A stretch of 64,000 nt of DNA from Clostridiales bacterium (lineage in GTDB: Bacteria; Bacillota; Clostridia; Christensenellales; Aristaeellaceae): NCBI GenBank assembly GCA_015056145.1, contig SVGY01000001.1, forward strand, positions 310,001-374,000. Direction: 5' to 3'. Shown here in pieces: positions 17,829 through 26,071 of this stretch (the first letter of the stretch is position 1; the number at the start of each line of letters is the position of its first letter). The notes beneath the pieces are model-generated. The model saw only the letters and a program-made list of their open reading frames with translations. It had not been told where the DNA came from and did no database searches. The position numbers and the translations under genes were made by a program.

Positions 17829-18922
17829 GCTCCGGCCTCCCATGATATGCTGGTCAGGCGTAATTCTGCCCAACGTATGATATCATACGCCTTCCGATAC
17901 TTTTTTTCAAGGGGTATCCAGCGACTTTTGAACATATCCAGCATTTCCGGATTTCGTGCAGCAATGCGGCTCAATTGCTCTGCGTCATCCACTTCTATAT
18001 AGGCGGTGATGGCTCCGGCCTTTTCCCAGCCCGCCTGAAACTGCGGATGAAGGCTGTAGCTGCCCTCCACGATCCGAAGGGGCGCTGCGGGAATGTGGCA
18101 TTTTTCCATGGTGAAATCAGAACAGCAAAACCGCAGATAATCAAAGGCTTCTCCGCCAATAAGAGGCTGCATGGTTTCAGAAAGAATTCGTTCATAATGG
18201 ATATTTCCTCCGGGCTGAGAAAGCCGCTGCGGAGTGCGCATCTCCGGCGGAAGAAAGAAATGATCCATGGGAAGAATGGGTGCCGCTCCGAAAACCTGGG
18301 AAAGGAGGCCTGCCAGCGTAGTTTTGCCGCTGCCGCATGGGCCATCCATAATCACAAGAGCCTTTCCCTCTCTGCGCATTTTGGCTTCAACACGGGCAAT
18401 CAGCGGCAGCAGCACAGCGAAATCGCTGAGAACCACCCGGTAGGCAGGGCAGTACTGACGGCGGTACACTTCGCTGTGGCTCACCATGGGGTAGCCTTCC
18501 CGGGCATAGCTTTCCAGATAGCCTTCCAGCGCTGCGCTTCCGAAGGGAGTTTGGCCATTTTTTGCCATCTCCTTCAGCAAATCAAGGCTCTTGAGAAAAG
18601 CAGGCAGACTGTTCTCGGGCGATGTCAGATGTTTTTCCTGCGTTATCTGCATCATGGCAGCGATCCGTTCCGATGAAAGGCTTCTGACCAGCGGGTGATG
18701 CAGATTGAGCCTGCAAAGCCCTCCACCGATAAACTCAGCAGGGGCGCAGTCGGGATATTCATCGGTGGATGCGATCTCCTGACGAATACGCTGAGCCACT
18801 TTCTCCTGCTCAGCCAGCAGATGTCCACAGCCAAAATGATGCTGATAAAGCAGCTTTACCCCATCCACACAAAGCATGGATGGGGTTTTGTCAACAAGGG
18901 ATTTCAGCAGCGTTTCCTTCAT
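17825..18922 (-). CDS. Two-domain protein: N-terminal domain of unknown function fused to a uridine-kinase-like P-loop domain
   Basis: 365 residues. The C-terminal half (about 185-365) is a uridine kinase/phosphoribulokinase-like domain with Walker A GPCGSGKTT, PMDHFFLPPEMRT, and IVEGSYSLHPQF as the Walker-B-side segment. The N-terminal half has LLYQHHFGCGHLL, EFIGGGLCRLNL and YPMVSHSEVYRRQYCPAYRVV, motifs I associate with a free-standing uncharacterised bacterial domain. The start at 18922 is chosen because AAAGGA precedes it; an ATG at 18946 is possible. It is co-transcribed with an ECF S component, so phosphorylating an imported nucleoside or vitamin is a reasonable inference. The substrate is unknown. 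Confidence 0.75.
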   Translation of the reverse strand: MKETLLKSLVDKTPSMLCVDGVKLLYQHHFGCGHLLAEQEKVAQRIRQEIASTDEYPDCAPAEFIGGGLCRLNLHHPLVRSLSSERIAAMMQITQEKHLTSPENSLPAFLKSLDLLKEMAKNGQTPFGSAALEGYLESYAREGYPMVSHSEVYRRQYCPAYRVVLSDFAVLLPLIARVEAKMRREGKALVIMDGPCGSGKTTLAGLLSQVFGAAPILPMDHFFLPPEMRTPQRLSQPGGNIHYERILSETMQPLIGGEAFDYLRFCCSDFTMEKCHIPAAPLRIVEGSYSLHPQFQAGWEKAGAITAYIEVDDAEQLSRIAARNPEMLDMFKSRWIPLEKKYRKAYDIIRWAELRLTSISWEAGA

Positions 18923-18948
18923 GGAACAGCCGTCCTTTCCAGGCATAC

Positions 18949-19506
18949 TCAGTCTTTCAGGGGGATGAGCTTTGCCCTCTCCAGAGCAAAGATAACAATG
19001 GGGATCAAAACGATTTGCAAAACGATGCCCGGCCACGCATTCACGAAGCCGCCCGCCCAGAACATGGCAAGAGAGAAGCCGTTTTCCATAAACAGGGCGT
19101 AAATCAGGAAGCTGACAAGCCCCCATACTACACGCCCGGCCGCCATGGCAATCAGCAGTGAAAACAGTACCCGCAAAGGCGTTTTCTTAAGCAGCCGATA
19201 GCAAAGCCCCGCCACAGCGCCGTATGTAGCAAGCTCGAAGGCCATGGCAAGCGCCTTGGGCACCATGGGCGGCATACCAAAAAGCAGGCTGCGCAGTATG
19301 GGCACCAGAAGCCCGACGCCAAGCCCCCATTTCCAGCCGCAAACAAAGCCGCACAGCAGCACGGGCAGGTGCATGGGCAGAAGCATACTGCCAAACTGGG
19401 GAAGGTTCCCGGTCAAAAAGGGTAGCACCAGTCCCAGCGCCAGAAGCAGCGCCGAGAGAACCAATTTGCGGATTTTCAGCGAAGTGTTTTCTTTTGCAGC
19501 GATCAT
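18949..19506 (-). CDS. ECF transporter S component
   Basis: 185 residues with about five to six membrane segments. The pattern KIRKLVLSALLLALGLVLPF at the N-terminus, PMHLPVLLCGFVCG and the small-residue helix ending VPKALAMAFELATYG are typical of energy-coupling-factor substrate-binding subunits. It captures a vitamin or precursor and works with the shared EcfA1A2T module, which is not in this window. It is first in an operon with a kinase-like protein, DUF3842, Mrp and C_GCAxxG_C_C. The leader (19507-19650) does not fold into any riboswitch I recognise, so the ligand stays open. Confidence 0.85.
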   Translation of the reverse strand: MIAAKENTSLKIRKLVLSALLLALGLVLPFLTGNLPQFGSMLLPMHLPVLLCGFVCGWKWGLGVGLLVPILRSLLFGMPPMVPKALAMAFELATYGAVAGLCYRLLKKTPLRVLFSLLIAMAAGRVVWGLVSFLIYALFMENGFSLAMFWAGGFVNAWPGIVLQIVLIPIVIFALERAKLIPLKD

Positions 19507-19636
19507 ACAATACCTCCGGAAAACATCAAAAATACACCCTTTCTCCGCCTTCGGACGGAAAAAGATGCCTTCATGACATCCGGATTTGTAAGGGTTGTGG
19601 GTATTGTATCAAATTACAGACGGTTTGTAAAGGCGG

Positions 19637-19665
19637 TTGACGGCCCAAATCAAGGGGCGTATAAT
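19637..19665 (+). promoter_or_regulatory. Strong promoter of the AEC transporter gene
   Basis: TTGACG (19637-19642), 17-base spacer, TATAAT (19660-19665). Transcription would start near 19672, so the TTG start at 19713 with its AAGGAGG site fits better than the ATG at 19680. Confidence 0.8.
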
Positions 19666-19712
19666 ATGCTTAATTCCTTATGCACCATACTTTTGCAAGG
19701 AGGCGGCGCCTT

Positions 19713-20654
19713 TTGGAGGATCTCCTTTTTTCTGTTAAAACCATTTTTCCTTTGCTGATGATCATGGCTGTGGGTTTTCTCTCCCGCCGCCTTTCCTGGA
19801 TAGATGATCACAGCACCCGCAAGATCAACGCCTGTGTATTCAAGATTTTTCTTCCCCTGCTGATCGTTTTCAATCTGGTGGACATGCACATCGAAACCTC
19901 CATCGATTGGAAAACGCTGCTCTTTGGTTTTGTGGGCAGCCTTTCCTGTTTCGGGATTCTGTTTCTGATAACGCCCCTTTTCGCAAAGGAGCGCAAGGAC
20001 CGGGGCGTATTTATTCAGGGTTTCTGTCGCAGCAATTACGCCATTTTCGGCATACCGCTGGTGGCCATGATGTACCCGGAAAACAATGCTATTGCTTCCC
20101 TGATGGTGGCTGTGGTGGTGCCCGTTTTCAACGTGATGGCAACCATTGCCCTGATGATATACGGTACGGAAAAGCGTTCCTCTCCCTGGCAGATTGTTAA
20201 GGGCGTACTGCTCAATCCGCTGATTCTGGCTACCGCTGCCGGTTTCCTGATCTGGGGCCTCAAAATCCCCCTTCCAGAAATCATCGAAAAGCCTTTGCGC
20301 CAAATGGGCAGCATTTCCACCCCGCTGGCGCTGTTCTGCCTTGGCGCAACGCTGGATTTCAGCAAAGCCCGGGCCAATGGCAGGCTGCTTACCCTTAGCG
20401 TGCTGGGCAAGCTGGTGTTTGTTCCTTTTGTGTATCTGGGCATTGCGGTGCTCATGGGCATCCGGGATGTATCCCTGGCAACCCTCATCGCCGTATTTGC
20501 TTCTCCCGTCAGCGTTTCCAGCTTCCCCATGGCCCAGCAGATGGGGGGCAACGACGATCTGGCAGGCGGGCAAGTGGTGTTTACTACCGCATTTTCCATT
20601 GTGACGGTGTTTTGCTGGGTATACCTGCTCAAAATGCTTGGATTTATTGGCTAA
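19713..20654 (+). CDS. AEC-family (auxin efflux carrier) transporter
   Basis: 313 residues in about ten membrane helices. The AEC pattern is visible in FPLLMIMAVGFLSRR near the start, FCRSNYAIFGIPLV (the conserved asparagine-containing crossover) and SPVSVSSFPMAQQMGG near the end. Bacterial members carry organic acids such as malate or malonate, or amino acids. The TTG start at 19713 lies nine bases after AAGGAGG and gives the normal N-terminus; the ATG at 19680 has no ribosome binding site. Substrate not assignable. Confidence 0.87.
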   Translation: MEDLLFSVKTIFPLLMIMAVGFLSRRLSWIDDHSTRKINACVFKIFLPLLIVFNLVDMHIETSIDWKTLLFGFVGSLSCFGILFLITPLFAKERKDRGVFIQGFCRSNYAIFGIPLVAMMYPENNAIASLMVAVVVPVFNVMATIALMIYGTEKRSSPWQIVKGVLLNPLILATAAGFLIWGLKIPLPEIIEKPLRQMGSISTPLALFCLGATLDFSKARANGRLLTLSVLGKLVFVPFVYLGIAVLMGIRDVSLATLIAVFASPVSVSSFPMAQQMGGNDDLAGGQVVFTTAFSIVTVFCWVYLLKMLGFIG

Positions 20655-20668
20655 ACCAAAACGACTTT

Positions 20669-20712
20669 ACCGGCGTGAAGTGCAATTTGACTGCATTCCG
20701 CCGGTTTTGTTC
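20669..20712 (+). terminator. Probable terminator after the AEC gene
   Basis: ACCGGCGTGAAGTGCA pairs with TGCATTCCGCCGGT with two mismatches across a short loop, followed by TTTTGTT. Confidence 0.65.
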
Positions 20713-20807
20713 TGTTTAGGGTTTTCGCCGGGTTTTCCCTTGTGCTGCATGGCTTCTGTATGATAAAATTATTAAGTTATCCTATTTTTTTACCGGGAGA
20801 TGCTGTT

Positions 20808-22127
20808 ATGGCCACCTTAACCTTTCACCCCGCTGCACTCAGCGGTTCTGCTTCTGTACCCCCCGCCAAAAGCCAGGCGCACCGGGCTTTGCTTCTGGCT
20901 GCGCTGGGCGCAACCCCCTGCCGCCTGACCGGCTTTGCTCAGCCCCTCTGCGACGATGTACAGGCAATGATTGCCGGTGCACGGGCTCTTGGGGCAAAGG
21001 TTGATATCTGCGAAGACACCCTCTTTGTTACGCCGGATCCTGCGCATCTTGAGCCGGAAATGGTCACCTGCCATGTTAATGCCTGCGCTGCGGCCCTGCG
21101 CATGCTGATCCCCGCCTTTCTGGTACGGGGGCAGAAGGTACGCTTCACTATGGAAGAAGGGCTTTTCCGCCGGCCCCAGACCGCCTATGACGATCTGATC
21201 CATTCCGTGGGAGGGAGCATCCGCCGCATCCCCGCCCAAAATGGAAACCCCTGCGCCATTGAGGTGGAAGGCCGCCTCCCTGCCGGGTATTACGAAATCG
21301 ACGGCAGCCAGTCCAGCCAGTTTGCATCCGGTTTGCTGATTGCCCTGAGCCATTGCCGGGATGAAAGGGGCGAGCTTGCTCCCTCCACCCTGCAAATTAC
21401 CGGGAATATCGTCAGCCGTCCTTACCTTGATATGACCCTTGCCCAAATGCGCAACTTCGGCCTGTCCTTTGCTGAAGAGATCCCTGGACGTTTTTCTCTT
21501 TGCCCCCGCTGCGCCCCCTCGCCGGAGACCGCCCCTGTGGAAGGCGACTGGTCCCAGGCTGCGGTTCTTTTGTGCCTGAGCGCCCTGGGCGGCAAAGTCA
21601 GCGTGGCTAACCTCCACGAGGACAGCGTGCAGGGCGACAAGCAAGTAGTAAACGTTCTGGAATGCATGGGCCTTGAAAAACACGTTTCAAACGGTGAAAT
21701 GACTTTGCTTCTGCCCGAGGGCAGCAAGCTGAAACCCGTAGACGTTGACTGTACCAGCATTCCCGACATTGCGCCCATTCTGGCGCTGGCGCTTTCCCGG
21801 GCGCCTGGCGAAAGCGTGCTGCGTGGCGTAAACCGGCTTACCATCAAGGAAAGCGACCGTCTGGCCGCCACCGTGGAAACCCTCGCCCAGCTGGGCACCA
21901 CCGTTACCGTCGAAGATAACAACGATGTGATGCACGTCTTTGGCGGCAGCCCTCTCCGTGGCGGCTTTGAAGCCGACGCCAGGGGCGACCACCGGCTGGT
22001 AATGCTGCTGGCGGCCGCTGCCTCTGCGGCTGACAGCCCCATCACCGTCCATGGCGTGGAATCCATCACCAAATCCTGGCCGGGATTTTTTGAAACCATC
22101 AAAAGTTTGGGAGGAATCATTTCATGA
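20808..22127 (+). CDS. aroA: 3-phosphoshikimate 1-carboxyvinyltransferase (EPSP synthase)
   Basis: AroA joins shikimate-3-phosphate and PEP in the shikimate pathway. The protein has 439 residues from the ATG at 20808 (GGGAGA upstream). Family signatures include PPAKSQAHRALLLAA, the substrate-binding GSQSSQFASGLL and the C-terminal IKESDRLAAT and ARGDHRLVM. Its last codon overlaps the start of aroC (ATGA), so the two successive pathway enzymes are translationally coupled. Other shikimate genes are not in the window. Assignment is secure; the N-terminal motif KSQAHR is the variant usual in Clostridia. Confidence 0.95.
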   Translation: MATLTFHPAALSGSASVPPAKSQAHRALLLAALGATPCRLTGFAQPLCDDVQAMIAGARALGAKVDICEDTLFVTPDPAHLEPEMVTCHVNACAAALRMLIPAFLVRGQKVRFTMEEGLFRRPQTAYDDLIHSVGGSIRRIPAQNGNPCAIEVEGRLPAGYYEIDGSQSSQFASGLLIALSHCRDERGELAPSTLQITGNIVSRPYLDMTLAQMRNFGLSFAEEIPGRFSLCPRCAPSPETAPVEGDWSQAAVLLCLSALGGKVSVANLHEDSVQGDKQVVNVLECMGLEKHVSNGEMTLLLPEGSKLKPVDVDCTSIPDIAPILALALSRAPGESVLRGVNRLTIKESDRLAATVETLAQLGTTVTVEDNNDVMHVFGGSPLRGGFEADARGDHRLVMLLAAAASAADSPITVHGVESITKSWPGFFETIKSLGGIIS

Positions 22128-23263
22128 GCAGCCGAGACGGACGAGCCTTCTGCATACAGATCTTCGGCGAAAGCCATGGCCCGGTGGTGGGTGTTACCCT
22201 GGACGGCCTGCCCGCAGGGATCCTTCTTGATGAAAATGAGATTGCAGCCTTCCTCAAGCGACGTGCAGCCGCAGGCAGCCCCATTGCCACCGGCCGCAAG
22301 GAGGAAGATCTGCCCCATATTGTTTCGGGCCTGAAAGACAGCTTCACAACCGGCTATCCCCTTACCGCCCTGTTTTACAACAAGGATGCCCACAGTGCAG
22401 ATTATGGTTTTCTGCCGGATTGCCCCCGTCCCGGACATGCGGATTATCCCGCCATCGTGCGCAGCCATGGCTACGACGATCTCCGGGGCAGCGGCCATCA
22501 CAGCGGCCGCCTCACACTGCCTTATACTTTTGCAGGCGCCGTTGCCATCCAGGTTTTATCACAGTTGGGCATGGAGATATACTCCCATGTGGTTTCTGTG
22601 GGCGATGTAAAGGACGACGAACTGGATCCCCTCTGCCCCGATACTGCTGCCCTGAAAAAGGCTCTGTCCCACCCAGTACCTGCCCTGAACAAAGCGGCCT
22701 CTCAGCAGATGTTCGACGCAATCCTTGCAGCAAAGGCTGAAGGCGACTCCCTGGGCGGCGTGGTGGAGGTCGTTTGCACAAATGCCCCTGTGGGCCTTGG
22801 GGCACCTTGGTTTGATGGCGTAGAAGCCGTGCTGGCAAAGCAGTTTTTCAGCATTCCCGCAGTAAAAGGCGTAGAATTCGGCGCAGGCTTTGCCGCTGCA
22901 ACCATGCATGGCAGTCAGTACAACGATCCCTATCAGTGTGCGGATGGAAAGGTTCAGACCGTCAGCAACAATGCCGGCGGGCTTTTGGGCGGCCTGACCA
23001 ACGGCATGCCCATCACCGCCCGTGTGGCTTTCCGGCCCACCCCTTCCATCTCCAAAGCCCAGCAGAGCATTTCTCTTTCCGCACTGCAAGCAGGCAACGA
23101 GGCAGCCAAAATCCTGGAAGTAAAAGGCCGCCACGACCCCTGTGTAGCCGTAAGGGGCGTGCCCGTGGTAGAAAGCGCCATGGCCGTCGGCCTCTTGGAG
23201 CTGTGGCTTGAAAGAAACGGCGACCAAAGCCTTACAGGAGGCATTCCCCATGCAGAAAAATGA
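22124..23263 (+). CDS. aroC: Chorismate synthase
   Basis: AroC removes phosphate from EPSP to give chorismate, using reduced FMN. The protein has 379 residues. GESHGPVVGVTLDGLPAG near the N-terminus, RPGHADYPAIVRSHGYDD and GSGHHSGRLTLP are the conserved FMN and substrate segments; the last differs from the GGRSSAR of proteobacterial enzymes and is of the GHFSGR type seen in Clostridia. The start overlaps aroA by four bases and the end overlaps the RNA methyltransferase gene by 14 bases, so the three genes form one operon. Confidence 0.95.
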   Translation: MSSRDGRAFCIQIFGESHGPVVGVTLDGLPAGILLDENEIAAFLKRRAAAGSPIATGRKEEDLPHIVSGLKDSFTTGYPLTALFYNKDAHSADYGFLPDCPRPGHADYPAIVRSHGYDDLRGSGHHSGRLTLPYTFAGAVAIQVLSQLGMEIYSHVVSVGDVKDDELDPLCPDTAALKKALSHPVPALNKAASQQMFDAILAAKAEGDSLGGVVEVVCTNAPVGLGAPWFDGVEAVLAKQFFSIPAVKGVEFGAGFAAATMHGSQYNDPYQCADGKVQTVSNNAGGLLGGLTNGMPITARVAFRPTPSISKAQQSISLSALQAGNEAAKILEVKGRHDPCVAVRGVPVVESAMAVGLLELWLERNGDQSLTGGIPHAEK

Positions 23264-24614
23264 AGTGTTGACCCTTACCTGCTCCCGTCTTGGAAGCGAA
23301 CTGGAAGGAATCTGCAACCATGAGGGAATGACGGTTTTTGTGGCAGGCGCCCTGCCTGGCGAAACGGTGGAAGTCCAGGTTTTGAAAGTGCATCCCACCT
23401 ATGCCTTTGCCAAACTGCGCCAGGTGCTGGTGCCCTCTCCCGACCGGCAACAGCCCCCCTGCCCCGTCTACGACAAATGCGGCGGTTGCAGCGGCCAGCA
23501 CATGCTTTACGAAGCTACGCTGGAAGCAAAACGGATGCAGGTTTTCGATTGCTTTACCCGCATTGGTGGACTGAACATCAGCCAAAATGATGTTCCTCCA
23601 GTACTTGGAGCAGATAACCCCTGGCATTGCCGCAACAAGACCGCTCTGCCTGTGGGGGGAACCCCTCAGCAGCCTCAGCTTGGGTTTTACCGCCGCCGCA
23701 GCCACCAGATCGTCCCCATCGAGGATTGTCCCGTCACCATGGGCAGCCTTGCCCCGGTCATCAAGGCGGTTACCCAATGGATGAAATCTGCTCACGTTAA
23801 GCCCTATAACGAAGAAAACGGCAGCGGTTTGCTCCGTCATGTGATCCTGCGCAGCAGCCGCAGCGGCGAAAGCATGGTGCTGATGGTTGCAACAAAAGCA
23901 GAACTGCCCAAAACCGATTTGCTCATCCAGCTTTTGAAAGACAATGTCCCCGGTTTCTGTGCCCTGCATCTCAGCGTAAACAAGGCCCGGAACAATGTCA
24001 TCCTGGGCAAGGATTCCCAGTGTCTCTACGGGGCCGGAGCCATCTACGAAACCCTGCTGGGCCTCCGGTTTGAAATTGCGCCGCTTTCCTTCTTCCAGGT
24101 CAATCCGCCCCAAACCGAGCGACTGTATCAGTGCGCCATCGATCTTGCCCGTTTGAAACCTGACGACATCGTTGTGGATGCTTACGCCGGCGCAGGTACC
24201 ATCGCCCTGTGCATGGCCCGCACAGCAAAGAAAGTCGTCGGCATCGAAATCGTCCCTCAGGCTGTGGAAGCCGCAAAGCGAAACGCCGAAGCCGGCGGCA
24301 TTACCAATGCAGAGTTCCACACCGCCGCAGTGGAGGATCTGCTGCCCGTATTGGTGAAGGACGGCCTTCGCCCCGATGTGATCATGCTGGATCCGCCCCG
24401 GAAGGGTGTGGAAATTCAGGTTGTCGAAGCAGTTCTGAAGGCCCGCCCCCGACGGGTGGTATATGTGAGCTGCCATGTGCCCACCCAGGCCCGGGATATT
24501 AAGCTGCTCTGTGAAGGCGGTTATCGCTTTGAAGCCTGCCAGCCGGTGGATATGTTCTGCTGGGCCGGCGGCGTGGAGAATGTGGCTGTTCTGACCAGAA
24601 ATGGCGGCGACTGA
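23250..24614 (+). CDS. 23S rRNA (uracil-C5)-methyltransferase, RlmD/RlmCD type
   Basis: 454 residues. An N-terminal TRAM domain (about 1-55) is followed by an Fe-S cysteine cluster CPVYDKCGGCSGQHM and a SAM-dependent methyltransferase domain with FFQVNPPQTERLY, VVDAYAGAGTIAL, DPPRKG and YVSCHVPTQARD, where the Cys is the catalytic nucleophile. This identifies the TrmA/RumA group acting on U747/U1939 of 23S rRNA in Firmicutes. The ATG at 23250 has CAGGAGG eight bases upstream and lies inside the end of aroC. The exact target uridine cannot be told from sequence. Confidence 0.9.
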   Translation: MQKNEVLTLTCSRLGSELEGICNHEGMTVFVAGALPGETVEVQVLKVHPTYAFAKLRQVLVPSPDRQQPPCPVYDKCGGCSGQHMLYEATLEAKRMQVFDCFTRIGGLNISQNDVPPVLGADNPWHCRNKTALPVGGTPQQPQLGFYRRRSHQIVPIEDCPVTMGSLAPVIKAVTQWMKSAHVKPYNEENGSGLLRHVILRSSRSGESMVLMVATKAELPKTDLLIQLLKDNVPGFCALHLSVNKARNNVILGKDSQCLYGAGAIYETLLGLRFEIAPLSFFQVNPPQTERLYQCAIDLARLKPDDIVVDAYAGAGTIALCMARTAKKVVGIEIVPQAVEAAKRNAEAGGITNAEFHTAAVEDLLPVLVKDGLRPDVIMLDPPRKGVEIQVVEAVLKARPRRVVYVSCHVPTQARDIKLLCEGGYRFEACQPVDMFCWAGGVENVAVLTRNGGD

Positions 24615-24655
24615 TCCTCCCCATGATTCATACTGTACTTTTCGCATAAGTCGCA

Positions 24656-24684
24656 TTACATTTGCAAATGTACTCCCCTAATAC
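24656..24684 (+). promoter_or_regulatory. Promoter of the acylation operon
   Basis: TTACAT (24656-24661), 17-base spacer, TAATAC (24679-24684), 28 bases before the first ATG of the operon. A perfect palindrome fills the spacer. Both boxes are moderate matches, as expected for a regulated promoter. Confidence 0.55.
24657..24672. promoter_or_regulatory. Perfect 16-bp palindrome, candidate operator of the acylation operon
   Basis: TACATTTGCAAATGTA is a perfect palindrome overlapping the -35 box and spacer of the predicted promoter. A dimeric repressor bound here would block RNA polymerase. No regulator gene is adjacent, so its binding protein is unknown. Confidence 0.6.
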
Positions 24685-24711
24685 GCTTATTACCAAAGGA
24701 GATCTGGCATA

Positions 24712-26040
24712 ATGCGGATAAAAAGACTTTTGAAAATCCTTGCATTTGCAGGCATTTTTCTGGTTCTCTTTTCTATTGTTTCCAAAATACTGGTCGCCCC
24801 CAACGATTACCGCAACTATCAGCGGGTGGGCGGGTTCTATGAAGAGCCTGAAAATTCCCTGGATGCTGTGTACATCGGTTCCAGTACCTGCTATGCCTTC
24901 TGGAATCCGATGGTGGCATGGGATAAATACGGTCTGGCCATTTATCCCTACAGTGCAAATTCCCAGCATTTCATCGCAGCGGAGCATCTGATCCGGGAAG
25001 TGCGCAAAACCCAGCCCGATGCGCTTTTCATCGTCACCATCAACACCATTGACGATGAAAAAATGAATGTATTTGAATTTCACTACCAAATCGACTATAT
25101 GCCCTTCTCCCTCAACAAGTTGAGCCTTATCAGGCATCTTTCCAAAAACGCAAATCTCCCCTTCCGGGAAGAAATGGAGCTGTACCTTCCCTTCTACCGT
25201 TATCATGAACGCTGGAGCCAGCTGGATCCCCAGGATTTCAAGTACCAGGTTGACGGCCTGAAAGGCGTCAGCACTTATTCCACCTATAACTACGGCATCT
25301 TCGATATTTCCTCCATGTATGCCAGCACCGATGAAATCATCCCCCCTGCGGACTACGTCAACGATTCGCTGATGAGTCTGATGGACTTTTGCGAAGAAGA
25401 AAACGTCAACGTTCTTTTCGTGACGGTTCCCCGTGCGGAAAGCGTGACCCGTGTGGCTGAGCTGAACTATATTAACTCCATGCTGGAAAGCAGGGGCTTT
25501 GCAACCCTGAACCTGCTCAAACATCCGGAGGCAATGAAATTCGACTATACTCAGGACTTCTATAATGAGGGCCACACCAACCTGCATGGTTCCATCAAAT
25601 ATACCAGCTTCCTGTCCGAATACCTCATTGAACATTATGGCTTTAAAAGCCACCACGGCGACGCTCTCTACAACGGCTGGGGTGCCGGCTACGAAAAATA
25701 CAGCCCAACGATGTTCATCTATGCGCTGGATATCGAAATGGATGTTGATCACCGCACCACGGACTTACTGAAACCCGGCAATCTGACGGCTGTCGCCGAC
25801 GGGCAGAACATTTCCGTAACATGGGAAGCATCTGAAGGGGCCGAAGGCTATGCTGTATACCGCAAAGCCTACAAAGGCTGTTGGGAGAGGCTTTCCACCA
25901 CGGAAGAACTGTGCTTTACAGATTCTGGCGCACAAACCGGCATTCAGTACCAGTACACTGTGGTTCCCTTTTGCACCTCAGATGGCGAAACCTTCTACGG
26001 CTGTTTTGACTATCTTGGCGCATTTATAGAATTGCAGTAA
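24712..26040 (+). CDS. DltD/AlgX-like SGNH-fold protein with C-terminal Fn3-like domain
   Basis: 442 residues. One N-terminal membrane anchor (residues about 8-28) puts the rest outside. The SGNH-type block I motif VYIGSSTCYAFW contains the putative nucleophile Ser57, and the late DFYNEGHTNLHG segment (Asp282, His288 or His292) supplies the rest of a triad. This resembles DltD and other partners that pass acyl groups from MBOAT proteins to surface glycans. Residues about 355-442 (PGNLTAVADGQNISVTWEAS to the end) look like a fibronectin type III domain, unusual for DltD. It is first in a five-gene operon. A role as final acyltransferase is inferred. Confidence 0.8.
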   Translation: MRIKRLLKILAFAGIFLVLFSIVSKILVAPNDYRNYQRVGGFYEEPENSLDAVYIGSSTCYAFWNPMVAWDKYGLAIYPYSANSQHFIAAEHLIREVRKTQPDALFIVTINTIDDEKMNVFEFHYQIDYMPFSLNKLSLIRHLSKNANLPFREEMELYLPFYRYHERWSQLDPQDFKYQVDGLKGVSTYSTYNYGIFDISSMYASTDEIIPPADYVNDSLMSLMDFCEEENVNVLFVTVPRAESVTRVAELNYINSMLESRGFATLNLLKHPEAMKFDYTQDFYNEGHTNLHGSIKYTSFLSEYLIEHYGFKSHHGDALYNGWGAGYEKYSPTMFIYALDIEMDVDHRTTDLLKPGNLTAVADGQNISVTWEASEGAEGYAVYRKAYKGCWERLSTTEELCFTDSGAQTGIQYQYTVVPFCTSDGETFYGCFDYLGAFIELQ

Positions 26041-26071
26041 CCAAAGAAGAAAACAAAGGTGGTACGAACCA

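Noticed and set aside
19507-19650. Vitamin riboswitch before the ECF S component
   Set aside because: I looked for TPP, FMN, cobalamin and preQ1 core sequences in the leader and found none.
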